Notes under the pieces: generated by a model
The model's input: only the letters and a program-made list of their open reading frames with translations
The model's database searches: none
Told to the model about the DNA's origin: nothing
Shown here: piece by piece, positions 44,103 through 55,189 of the stretch
How the letters are laid out: the number at the start of each line of letters is the position of its first letter
Position numbering within the stretch: the first letter of the stretch is position 1
Assembly (NCBI RefSeq): GCF_016808335.1
Contig: NC_053147.1
Location: 20,136,913-20,200,912, forward strand
Direction: 5' to 3'
Source of the DNA: Panicum virgatum
Taxonomy: Eukaryota > Streptophyta > Magnoliopsida > Poales > Poaceae
DNA: 64,000 bases
Made by a program: the position numbers and the translations under genes

Positions 44103-46466
44103 ATGTCGAGCAAGGTGGCGTTTCAAGTTCATTACGGTGATTTCTATAGAATTACTCGTGATTCCTATGGAGTAAATCTATCAGCATTGGAACGAAGACA
44201 GTGCAGTCTAGATAAACCCCTAGAGAGGAGTTTTGGTTCCATACGCAAATGGCTTCACGGGAAGTTCAATGTGAATCCAAAGAATCATTTGCTTACGGTT
44301 CATACTGTGACTTCCTGGGAAACAAATGGGGATTTCTGGGAGTTGACGCTTATAAGTAGTACGGAAGAATGGAAACATTACATGCACGCAGCTCTTCAAA
44401 GAGGGTGGCCTCTTGCAATGGTAATTCAGATTCACCAGAAGGTCGGTGATTTAGGTGAAGTATCAACACACACAACATATGACTGGAATGAAGAGTTGGA
44501 AGAGGATAAAGAAGAAGAGAACGTACAAGCTACAGAACCATAACCACAAGGTTTAGCAGATGAAGTCGAGCGGATACCTGTAATTGTGGAGGACATAGAG
44601 AAAGAAGATCAGGATGCACAAATAATGGAGCAATGTGGGGACTCATCGGACGATGAGAACGATGAGCGCTTCCCAGTGCTAGGTGAATGGCGTGAAGAGG
44701 GTTTTGGAAATCCAGTGGTACAAGATATTAGATGTCCGGAGTTTGAATACAGAGTGAATGAGGTCATACAAAGGACAAAGTATCGTACCATTGAAGATGT
44801 GAAGGATGTTGTGAAGGTCTGGGCTATATCTCTTAGGAAGGAATTCAGAGTGTTAAAGTCTAGCAGCAAAGAATACGAGGTGAGGTGTGCAGATAGAGAC
44901 TATACATGGCGAGTGCATGCCTACAAGGGGAAGTTCAAAACACACTAGGAATGTTCAATTGTTACACCACGTATTTGTAGATTGACAGGTGTTGTGGGAC
45001 ATCACCGTAATATCACATCTACTTTCGTGGCCAAAAAGATGTATGGGGTAATTCTTGACAAAATGGATTACGAGCCTGCATTGATAATTAGGGACATTGA
45101 ACAGAATTTCCAGTATGTGATCAACTATGCAAAGGCTTGGCGGGCTAAACAAAAAATGTTTGAGATGCGGTTTGGCACTTATGAGGCTTCATATGACAAC
45201 CTACCTCGTATGCTTGAGAATGAGAACACAGAAAGCTGGTACTGGTTTCTTGAACGTCTGAAGAATCACGTTGTTGCTGGAAGACCTAATATTTGCCTTA
45301 TCAGTGATAGGCATGCAGGTCTACTTGCAGCTATAAGGCAGCTCCAAGTAGGTAGTCCATTTTCACCTCCTATATGGCCAGATATTGTCAGTAGGTGGTG
45401 TGTGAGGCATATGACTGCTAACTTTTATGAGCGGTTCAAGAATAAGGATCTGATGAATTTGTTCAAGCGATTGTGCACTCAGAATCAGCAGAGGAAGTTC
45501 GATGCTTTGTGGGGTATAATTGATGACATGAGCGCCGAATTGCTTAAGAGACAGGCCTCATCATCCAACAGGAGACGTTCTACAGATTCATTAGTTCGAG
45601 GTGCCAAAACATTTACACAGTGGATTGATGGTGCACCTAAAGAGAAGTGGTCACTTCTGTATGACACTGATGGGAGACGTTACGGGATCGAGACGACCAA
45701 CCATGCTGAGTGTTACAATATGGTAATGTGTCGTGTTCGTGGATTTCCTCTTGTTGGCATTGTTGAGTTCATCATGTATGGATGTGTAAGGTATTTTAGG
45801 GAGCGGTACGCATCAGCCGCTTCCTTACTTCATGGTCCAGGAGTGCGTTTTTGCGGAAGGGTCAATGAGTACATGGAAAAAAAGATGGAAAAGGCTCGAT
45901 TTCACTCAGTTATATCGATGGGCACAAAAGAGCACAGGTTTGAGGTATCATGCAGGGACAGGACCGGACAGGGTGTCCGCAGACAAAGGGTAGTTCAAGA
46001 AGTTTTGATAACCATTGATGGGAGGGTGTTCTACAGATGCCAGAAGCCAAAGGTGCATCACTTACCATATTCCCATGTCATCGCGGCTTGTTCTGTATCT
46101 GGGTTAGATGCTGCGTCGTATGTTTCTCACTATTTCACAAAGGAAGCCGCTGCACAGACTTGGTGTCATGAGATATACGGCATCGGTATTCTAGGATCAT
46201 TCACTCAAAAAAATTCACATCCAATGCTCATCCCAGATCCAGCTATGAAGAGGGGTATAGGCCGACGGCAGATGCGTCGTATCCAGAACGGAATGGACGA
46301 GTCCGAGGTTGGAAAGAAGAAAAAACGTTGCAACTTGTGTGGAGCAGACGGTCACACTTACAAGAAGTGCCCACAGCTTCCAGCACCCACTGCTGCTGTC
46401 GAGGCTGGACCTTCCGGGAATCCGACGGATGGATCGGCTCCACCTACAAGAATTCGCCGCATCTAG
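44103..46466 (+). pseudogene. mudrA-type MULE transposase, internally deleted
   Basis: One reading frame runs from ATG 44103 to TAG at 46464-46466, interrupted by two stops: TAA at 44541-44543 and TAG at 44946-44948. Both fit C-to-T change of a CAA or CAG codon. The N-terminal part precedes the MuDR DNA-binding domain (RYRTIEDVKDVVKVWAISL region, 44780-44940). In the transposase domain EASYDNLPRML is followed at once by NENTESWYWFLER (junction about 45215): the segment that normally carries the first catalytic Asp (IDGT type) is missing. The later part is kept: LISDRHAGLLAAI, WPDIVSRWCVRHMTANF, ETTNHAECYN. A SWIM-like region shows PYSH where PCSH is usual. A CCHC knuckle (CNLCGADGHTYKKC) ends it. 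The protein cannot be catalytic. Confidence 0.93.
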
Positions 46467-46469
46467 TTG

Positions 46470-46854
46470 TGCACGTAACAGCTTGCAATGTATTTGTGTA
46501 TACGAAACAAAGTATATTATGTATATACTATGTCTAGATGTCTTGTTTAATTAGTTGGCAGTGTGTATTTCTCTCGAATTTGGTTGTAACGAATGAAACC
46601 TTCAATGTAATATGTTATGTGGTATTTTGTTTAACGTTCTATTTATATTTCGTTCATTTTATCTTATGTGGTATTGTATCATAGAGCCACACGAGGTTCA
46701 AGATTCATAAATAAATATAATCATTGCAATCAAACATAGCAAACATATAAGTATTGCAATTAAAGGTACAGGAGGTCTGCCGTCCCGTCACAATTTACAT
46801 CACAATCTAAAACCGATGAATATCATATGTTATAGATCATGTCATGAAAATCAT
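46470..46854. other. Non-coding spacer between convergent MULE genes
   Basis: AT-rich DNA, probably with the 3' ends of both transcripts. No gene. Confidence 0.5.
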
Positions 46855-47808
46855 CTAGGTCGTCATCCTAGTTGACAGATGGTGGTGCTGCAGGTGGTGT
46901 AGCATGACTTGACGAACCTCTCGACTTTCCCTTTCTCTCTTTTCTGGTTCTAGATTCATGTACAGGGGGACAAACATCATGTGTTGGAGGCCATGGTTTT
47001 TGGGGCATGAAGTCATCCATATCGTCATCCCAGTTAACACAAGTTGGTACTTGAGGTGGTGCAGCATTACTTGACGAACCTCTTGCCTTTCCCTTTCTCT
47101 CTTTTCTGGTTCTAGGTTCGTGTACAGGGGGAGGAACATCATGTGTTGGAGGCCATGATTTGGGGGCATGAAATCATCCATATCGTCATCCCAGTTAACA
47201 CAAGTTGGTGCTTGAGGTGGTGCAGCATGACTTGACGAATCTCCGGTCATCTATTCTTGCGGAGGCCAAGAACTATCTCCCGAAGATCTTTTCCACCTCA
47301 TTCGTCTAGTTTGCGGAATAACTCCACCGAAGATACATACCAATTTACGGAAATTTGGTATCGATTTGTTAATCAACTCCGTGTCCTCGGGGTAATCCTA
47401 GCATATAATTACACAATAATTTTACTATTTCGTAAATATGGATTACAAATGACAGACGGGATTAGAACTGAATAAGAGTTACCTTAATGTGCATCTCATA
47501 CACCTCTGACCGCATCCATATCTTACTATTACTTTGTAAGAATCCAATAACATTAGGATGATTCCTAGTTCACATACCCTCATGTATATCTTCCGACGTT
47601 CTAGCAGGTGTTCCTTTATATCTTGCGTTGTAATATCTCGAAACAATGTGAAATATTTAAACTGAACTAATTTTGACAACACCATCTCTATCGTACCATC
47701 CGCTAATACATCCAACTTCTTACTGATTACAAGATGTGTCATGATCTCATGTATTATACTAGATTTTTCTTCGGTCCATGAAAATCCTCCAAAATTGGAG
47801 GCATCCAT
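46855..47808 (-). pseudogene. Second MULE gene: Myb/SANT-like with acidic repeats
   Basis: It starts MDASNFGGFSWTEEK at 47808. The first exon (47808-47483) resembles the Myb/SANT-like domain common in plant transposon accessory proteins, with DIKEHLLERRKIYMRVCELG. A one-base loss near 47560 breaks the frame just before a stretch readable as VIGFLQSNSKIWMRSEVYE. An 85-base intron (47398-47482) is followed by an exon starting DYPEDTELINKSIPNF and RRMRWKRSSGDSSWPPQE, then TAG (47251-47253, fitting CAG) and repeats with NWDDDMDDF. Transcription would start from the right TIR. Function is unknown; a DNA- or protein-binding partner of the transposase is possible, by analogy with Harbinger ORF1 or MuDR mudrB, to which no homology is claimed. 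Confidence 0.6.
46859..47247 (-). repeat. 160-bp tandem repeat in the second MULE gene
   Basis: The CGTCATCC(C/T)AGTT unit recurs near 46861, 47023 and 47183, steps of 162 and 160 bases. The 162 step keeps the frame and the 160 step does not. Each unit encodes an acidic NWDDDMDDF block and a Lys/Arg/Glu block. Confidence 0.85.
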
Positions 47809-48022
47809 TGTCTTATGCTGCAATATTTAAAAACAAATTTAATACTATATTTCACTATCCAAAACTTAATTCTATTTTAATTTATAATTCATTTAAAAAC
47901 AAGTCTGTAATAAACTTAAATTTTAATTCTGAACTGAAATTTTAATACTATAGCATTAATTAAATTAAATTGCTTTACAATATTAATGGATTCATACGTA
48001 ACTTAACTGCAGATCATAAGTG

Positions 48023-48373
48023 CGGAATCCGGCAGGGTTTCGTTGTTGCAGCTCCCTCCCTCACCCCACGTCTCTCATTTTTCCCTCTATGGATGTTGTT
48101 TGCTGCAAATGCAGGGGGTGGGGGGGACCTCGGCTTTTATATTGGGGGGAGCCTGCCGCCCCCTGCCGGGCGGTAGGGGCCTCCATGCGATAAAACACAA
48201 ATTTTCTTTACATATAGGCCCGTACCGCCCGACAGGGGGGCGACAGGGGGCCTACCGCCCATCTGCGGGGCGGCCCCCCTGCCGGGCGGTAGGGGTATAA
48301 ACCTGTAAATTGTGAAACCGAAAATATATTTTTGTAAAAAATGATTTTCAAAAATATAAAAATATAAAAACGC
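48023..48373 (-). repeat. Right TIR of the MULE
   Basis: The inverted partner of the left TIR, with the same TATA box reading outward-in on the minus strand (TATAAAA, 48135-48141) and a degenerate version of the GC-rich palindrome (about 48226-48292). Confidence 0.9.
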
Positions 48374-48382
48374 CAAACAAAG

Positions 48383-48958
48383 AATGAAGGGACAAGCAGA
48401 CGACGAAGCAACATAAGGCCCATAAGCCCATAAACCCATGTTACATGTTGACTCGTTCATGTTACATGTTGACTCGTGGGGATAACCATCACTTAATTTC
48501 TATCCTAGAAAATGTAATAGCGTAGCGCACGCGGTTACGGTGATTGGGTGCAAGTGTCCTGACGATGCCGTCTGCTGGGTCTCGGACGGGCTTGGAGGTC
48601 ATGGTGCCATGGTGGTCAGTGACCTCACTGAGCGTATAAGTTAATATTATTGGGTGTATGTGTTCTTCTGACAATGATATAGCAGGCCTATAGGCTTGGA
48701 GGCCATGGTGGTAAGTGATCTCATTGAGCTTATAAGTTAATTTCCTTCCAAAAAATGAGCCCACAAACCTATGTTACATGGTGACTCATGGGGATAATCA
48801 GGCAAGCGCATATCATTCATGTCTTCTTGTCTTTTGTTTTTTTCATGTCTCTCCCTGAACAGGTGGACGGCCAAACACAAGACGAACGATCAACATCAGG
48901 ACTTCAGAGAATTATTCGTCCGATGGCAATCATTTCATGTTTCGCTCCCAACAACTCT
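48383..48958. repeat. Non-coding DNA with small duplications
   Basis: GTTACATGTTGACTCG occurs twice in tandem at about 48440-48478 (21-bp unit). A similar stretch recurs near 48756-48795, and a 110-base block (ATTGGGTG...TATAAGTTAAT) recurs at about 48543-48635 and 48648-48740. Copy C of the 41.9-kb duplication lies at 48801-48870. No gene. Confidence 0.6.
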
Positions 48959-49285
48959 GGCCCTGTCTGTTTAGATTCAACCCCACAAACCCTGTAAACG
49001 CAAAAAAGCGTCACATCAAATATTTCGACATATGCATGGAGTACTAAATGAAGTCTATTTACAAAATTTTTTGCATGGATGGGCTGTAAATCGCGAGACG
49101 AATCTAATGAGCATACTTAATCCATAATTTGCAACAGTAATGCTACAGTAGCCATCTGCTAATTATTAATTAATCATGGATTAATTAGTATCATTAGATT
49201 TATCTCGCGATTTACAACCCATTTGTGAAAAAAATTTGTAAATATTTCATTTAGTACTTCAAAAATTTTGTTGGCCGTGTTTAGT
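48959..49285. mobile_element. Foldback MITE
   Basis: A large internal inverted repeat contains GTAAATCGCGAGACGAATC near 49087 and its mirror GATTTATCTCGCGATTTAC near 49197. The outer ends GGCCCTGTCTGTTTAG and, reversed, CTAAACACGGCC are weaker. It has no coding capacity. Confidence 0.65.
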
Positions 49286-49987
49286 TACCGTTGCAAAAAT
49301 CAACTCTGTAGTTTCCAAGGTCCAACCAGACTCCACTCCTGGAAGCCAGTCGTATGGATGAAGATGACGCCAAGACATGTCAGCCTCCACAGTACGAAGT
49401 CACTGACCTACGATCCATACGACAGAAGTGAAAGCAGCACATTGCTGGGAAGTGAAAGCAAAAGTGATACATGCACTTTCTTCTCCACTTTCATTCTTTC
49501 AAGAAGTGACCGTGGTTGGCAAGGAATCAGTAAACACAACCCGTTCTGTTTAATCACATTTTCGTTGTAAAAAATTGGCATTTTCGTTGACTTACAGACC
49601 ATGGTAACGGTGGCTTGCGCATTTTAACTTCAATCAGTACCTAAATTTTAAATATAATAACACATAAGGTTGACACTAATAGATCATTATGAAGATATTG
49701 TCATAGCGTGTAACACCTTTTAATTAAGATAATATATTTTCTAGGAGGAATTTCACTAGTCAATGCTACAATTTTTTTTGAAGTAAAACGCTACAAAAAT
49801 TTGACTTGGCATAAATCTGGATGGATTTATACTTATGACGAGGGAAAGTAATAATAATATGACAAACAAGATTTTAAAAGGTTGGTTGAATATAGATAAG
49901 TTGGTAAAGATATTTGTTTATATAATTTGGCACAGCTGCACAAGTAAGTACGGCACACGTTGCCAAAGGCCCATCCTTGTTTATTGA
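49286..49987. other. Non-coding, no gene assigned
   Basis: AT-rich spacer between two related MITEs. Short frames have no domain. Confidence 0.45.
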
Positions 49988-50250
49988 GGGCTTGTATAGA
50001 TTTCAAAATGCAAAACGTAAAATTTTTATAAATTACTTGCATAGTATATTAAATATAGTCAAAAAAATAAATCACATTACACAAAAAGACTGTAAATCGC
50101 GAGACGAATCTAATGAGCCTAATTCTGACATGATTAGACACTAAATTGCTACAGTAAACATACTTTAATGATGAATTAATTAGGCTCATTAGATTCGTCT
50201 TGTAGTTTACAGACGAGTTCTGTAATTAGTTTTGTGATTAGTCTACATTT
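49988..50250. mobile_element. Foldback MITE
   Basis: CTGTAAATCGCGAGACGAA (about 50088) and its mirror TTCGTCTTGTAGTTTACAG (about 50196) form a long hairpin with ATTAGGCTCATTAG in the arm. The core matches the MITE at 48959. Outer ends are unclear. Confidence 0.65.
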
Positions 50251-50314
50251 AATACTTCAAATATTGAAAATTCCCTTCTGAAAACACAAAAATGCAAAAT
50301 ACAAACTGATCCGA

Positions 50315-53300
50315 GAGCATCTCCAGCAGGGGAGCAAATAAGCTACCAAATTAAGATTTAGGCGGTGAACACCAAAAATAAAACTTCAGCAAGAGGAGCA
50401 AATGAGTTGTTATTTTGGTAGTCCTTCTAAATTTCTCTCCCCACCCCAATTTGATGGCCTCTATTTGGGCTGACAACCGTGGGTCCCACTTTTTTTTTCC
50501 CCTTCGCGCCCGCCGCCCTGCCCGCCTCCGCCACCCTTCGCGCCGTCGCCGGCTGCGCTCGCGCCCGCCGCCACCTGCCGGCTTCCCTCTGCTCCTCGCT
50601 GCCAGACCTCTGGACGACGCGTTCACCAGCGGCGACAGCCTCTTCTTGGGCGAAGAGCTGGAGGCCGGCGACGCCAGGGCGAGCCCGATCCGCGCCAGGG
50701 CGACGCACGCGGCACGCTGCCCCGCACGCCGCCGCCGCACGCCGCGCGCCCCCACTCGTCGGTCTCTTCCCCGCCGCGCGCGTGTTGCTCTTCTTGCGCC
50801 GAGCGCTGCTTGCTTGACGCCGCGCCGGTTGTCGATTGAAGCTCATCATTCGTTCGTGATTGTTCAATTTGGTCAAATGTAGCAGTGGCATTTTTTATGT
50901 ACTCCTAAAAATATCTTTCTTGTTTGGTTGTTCAGATGGGTGGTAGATGGCTAGATGCCAAACCTGGATGTTTATTTATTGTCAAACCTGAGATGTTTAT
51001 TTATCTGAATGTTTCTATTCAGATAATGACTGAATGTTTATGTTACTCTGAGTTTGTTTGCTGGGCATGCCATGTTCATCAGGATGTGTGGTGGATTACA
51101 AAGCTGAACCTCTCCCATGTGACAGTTTGCTTTGCCATGTTCACTGATAGTTTGCTTCCATCTGCAGACGAATGCTATCCGTGATGCAGGTTCTCTTGTC
51201 CCATATGCAGGTTCTCTGCCTGAATACTGAAAGTGCTTGGCTTCAGTTCAGGATTTTGCCTGACGAATGTTTGATTATTTTTAACACACGTGCTGGATTC
51301 AGCAGTAGCACCCCAGCAATAAAACTATCAGTGGACCATTCAGTGGGATGCAAACACCAAGGACCAAATAACATGATACTGTAGAAACACTCTGAATATC
51401 AAGAATGGCATTAACAAGATTACACTGACAGCATCCAGAACATCTCAGCAGTAGAGTTCAGACTCCTTGTTTTGCTATTTCCATGGCATACTGCTGGATA
51501 CCAGCTGTTCAGACTGACAAGTAGGTATTTAAAAATATTTGTAGGAATTCGAGAACATCCCACAAGCTTGCTGAAAGGTACTTGAAATGCGAAACAATTC
51601 TCTGCATACTAAAATGAACAATTTCTTGAAGTATCATTTGATTAATATGTCAACCGTACATGCTTCTCATTCAGTGGGATGCAAACACAACAAGAATATC
51701 AACAGAACGCAAGATGTGTTTCTCTGTCAGAATTCTTCTGAACATGTCTCCAGCAACTTTGAGTATAATTAACTTTGACATACATGAGTTGCCATCACTA
51801 TTATTTCTGCTCAGAATTCAGTAACAGAATTCATCTGAGCATCAACTATAGGTCTTGCAGACACGTTGTTTGCCTTTGCCTTTCCTGCTGGTTTCTTTGG
51901 ACCGGTTATGAACATACCACCACCTGAATCAGCAATCACTGGAACACAACAAGGAGACAGCTTAGCAATCTCACAGCAGAATGACAGTTGATAATCATGG
52001 ACAATGAATGAGCAACACAAACCCCCAAAAGACTAAAAGGACAAAGCTAATTGCAAATCTGCTCATAATAATATTTCAGTGGTTTATCTCCATAATTCAT
52101 AGAGATTAGCAGGACAGGAAGGCAATCATAGTCTTGGTACAAACTAGAGCTATCAGAGAGCCACTTTTTCAATGATTAATGGTGCTGAAATAAATATTAA
52201 GAAAAATACAACAGGAGAAAAATAACATGCCTTTGCTGGATTATCTCCATAATTCAACACGGCAAATAAGACAGCTTCACGCCCAAGCCCTTTCTACATA
52301 ACAAATAGAATTTGTATTAAACATCTGCTTGGCATGCACAATCCAAAACAAAGATGGAGAAGCATACCTGAATACCTCAACTACCTAGAACTATGGATCA
52401 CCCACAAATGCTCGACGAGATCGTTTCAGAGCTGCTCATGTGTCGATTTATCCTCGATCTCTTGATGCATCTTGAGGAACTCCTCCAACATCTGCGGATC
52501 ACGATGCTCGTAGTCCTTAGGGTCCAACACCTTGGTAACGGTACCTTCCTGATTGTAGTTGAAGTCATCCTCGTCCTCTCTCTCATCTTCAATGATCATG
52601 TTGTGAAGGACGACACAAGCCTGCATGATGTACCATAGGTCCTCCTTGCTCCACATTCTCGCAGGCCCTCGTATCATAGCAAACCGTAGTTGGAGTACCC
52701 CAAATGCCCTTTCTACATCTTTTCTTGCAGCTTCTTGTGCCGCCGTGAAGTGAACTTTCTTGTACCCCTGCGGGTTTCGGAAAGCTTTGACAAATGTCGC
52801 CCAAGTAGGATATATCCCGTCAGCGAGATAGTACCCCATCGTGTACTTGTTTCCATTGACTGTGTATTCCAACTGAGGTGCCGTCCCAGAAGTGAGTCTG
52901 TCGAAAAGGGGAGAACGACGCAGGACGTTGATGTCGTTATGCGAACCAGGCATACCAAAGAAAGCGTGCCAGATCCAAAGGTCATGAGACGCAACGGTTC
53001 TTTGTGCCAGATCCAAAGGTCATGAGACGCAACGGCCTCCAGGATCATAGTATGGCCTTCCTTGTGGCATGTGTACATCCCTTTCCACGCTGTTGGGCAC
53101 TTATCCCATCTCCAATGCATGCAATCCACGGAACCAAGCATTCCAGGGAATCCTCTTGCGGTGTTCATGGCCATCAATCTCTGTGTGTCCTGGACATTGG
53201 GGGCTCTTAGGTACTCCTTACCAAAGACATCAACAACTCCTCTGACAAAATACTGCAAGCACTCGATAATGGTACTCTCTCCCAACCTTACATACTCATC

Positions 53301-55181
53301 CAAGAAATCTGCGGAAACTCCGTAGGCAAGCATTCTGAGAGCTGCAGCTGTCTTCTGAATTGGAGAGCCGCCAAGAGCCCCAACCGCATTGGGTCTCTGC
53401 CTGAAATACTCGTCATGAGCCTCTAGTGTCGCTGCTATCCGCAAGAAGAGGGACTTGGACATCTTAAACCTCCCCCTGAAGTGCTTATTGTTGTACACAA
53501 GCTGGGGCGCGAAGTAGTCCAAGTAAAGTCTATGGTGCCCTCCCTGGATGCCTCTTTGCACATTGTGCCTCCCCGGCAACGAGCCACGGAATTTCTTCTC
53601 GCTCTGCTTCCTTTTCAATCCAGTAAGAACGGCACCAGCCAGGAAGAGGTCATCATCGTCAGATTCCTCCTCTTCGTCCCACCACCGCTTAAGAAGGCTA
53701 TCCATTTACAATATCTGACCTGTACGTATATAAAAATAATATAATCAGTAGCTAGAGGGAGATGGAGTACTGCAAAGCACTTCAGTAGTTATTTGAAAAT
53801 CATAACATCATGCATGCAAAAAGCTAAGGAACCTCTGTTCACAAAACAAAAGTAATGGGAGAACAAAAGAACATCATCTGCTGCTTAAGCTTGTTTGTCC
53901 AGCAAAGCAGGAAAAGAAAAGAGAATACCACAGGCAAAGTAGTAACATGAAAATAGGATACTACAACTGATAAACATTTGTTGTTTTATACCTCAGAATT
54001 CAGGCTAATCACTATGAATAAAGACCGTGTTTCTTTATATGTCGCAGAACCTATCATTACAATACGACTGAACATGTTTCATACTAGTGGAATAACCGAT
54101 ACACCAAAGGAATGCTAATCACTATGAATAAAGACATTCAGTTGAGAGTAAAACAATGCTCCCATGATTGCTCAAGATGCTAACTTTGAGCCTCAGCCAA
54201 AGAAAAGCAGGACAAAGAAACAGACCTCAACAGTTCGATCAAATTGTCACAAGCCAATGTTCTCTCGGAGCATTGGACAACGTGGCAAAACCAACAACCT
54301 TTTGCAAAAGGGGTAAAATAGATTCATTCAATGATTGTTCCGATAATTGCTCTTCATCCCCAGTCAACATTACAACTTGATAGGAATATGGCATGGATCA
54401 GAAATTCGAAACAAACAGAAAGCCTATACAGGAAATGGATACCGGCAAAAAGAAAATGCTGGACGGGTCATTGCCATCGCCACAGATGAAGAAACTGCAA
54501 ACTTTGTCTATACGCAAGCTATTCAGTCACTACCTTCCTCGAATGGTGCTTCAATATTCACAAAATCTCAAGAGTCACACGTTCAGTCGTATTGTAATGA
54601 AGAAACTGCAAAGAAGCCAGACATAGCAATATGAAAGAACAAAATCTGAAAGATTAATTCAGGTTCCGCATGAACTCTAGTACCCACCTTGCCTGGGCAC
54701 CGGCGGTGCTGGCTCCACCTCACGGCGACAAGGGCGGGGAGGCGGCGCCGGGTGGTGGTCAGGAGGCGGCCCTTGCGGAGGATAGCCGGCGGGGAGGCGT
54801 ACGTGGGCCGGGTCGGCGCCGGCGGCTGGAAACGGCGGAGGAGGGAGGTAGGCGGTGCGGCCGGGGAAGGTAGGGAGGTGGCGCGGGCAGGGGAGGCTCC
54901 CGCGCGGGGTCGAGGCGGCTAGTGGACGCCGAGAAGGCGGCGGCGCCGGACGGTGGCGGTGGCGCGTGCGTCGGTGGCACCGGGACAGAGCATGCGCTTG
55001 GCTCGGATGGGTGGGGGAGAGAAAAGAGAACGACGGGTGGGGCCGAGATGTCAGTTGAAAAAATAGAAGCCCAAATTAGTCAGCCAGCTGGAGGGGAGGC
55101 TAGTTGGGTGAGTAAAATTTAGAAGTGGGCTTCAAGTATTTATTTGGTCACCCAAATTTAAAAGTGGCACTGTAGTTGCTC
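50315..55181 (-). mobile_element. PIF/Harbinger element, about 4.9 kb
   Basis: The left end reads GAGCATCTCCAGCAG, a common Harbinger terminus in grasses. The right end, reversed, reads GAGCAACTACAGTGCC, a weaker match. Subterminal parts (ATTTGGGCT, CCCACC) are also mirrored. A TAA-type target duplication could not be confirmed, so ends are approximate. It encodes a DDE_Tnp_4 transposase on the minus strand. No convincing ORF1 (Myb-like) gene is found; a basic fragment at 51811-52020 (ITGPKKPAGKAKANN) is unexplained. GC-rich blocks at both ends (50500-50830, 54700-55040) give chance frames. Confidence 0.75.
52426..53705 (-). pseudogene. Harbinger-type DDE transposase, frame broken by a 38-bp duplication
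   Basis: The protein starts MDSLLKRWWDEEEESDDDD, then RRLYLDYF- and MSKSLFLRIAATLEAHDEYF-type sequence. Helix-turn-helix-like SPIQKTAAALRMLAYG and ESTIIECLQYF follow. The catalytic residues are seen in GSVDCMHWRWDKCP, GSHNDINVL and RKDVERAFGVLQ. Near ILEAVASHDLWIWH a 38-bp tandem duplication (units from 52966 and 53004) shifts the frame; the second frame then runs to HEQL and a stop at 52426. Without the duplication it would be a full-length HARBI1-like transposase. The enzyme would cut and insert the element; this copy cannot make it intact. Confidence 0.9.
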
Positions 55182-55189
55182 TAAACACG

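Larger units (their letters stand above)
43582..48373 (+). mobile_element. Mutator-like element (MULE), 4.79 kb, two genes
   Basis: Long terminal inverted repeats of about 340-350 bp begin GCGTTTTTTATATTTTTATA. A perfect 9-bp duplication CAAACAAAG lies at 43573-43581 and 48374-48382, the Mutator signature. Inside are a plus-strand mudrA-type transposase and a minus-strand second gene, convergent as in maize MuDR. Both genes are damaged, but the TIRs and target duplication are well kept, so insertion is fairly young. The insertion lies between copy B and copy C of an older duplication. Confidence 0.95.

Noticed and set aside
50427..50891. ORF1 of the Harbinger element
   Set aside because: Only composition-driven Arg/Ala frames; no Myb-like motif visible.
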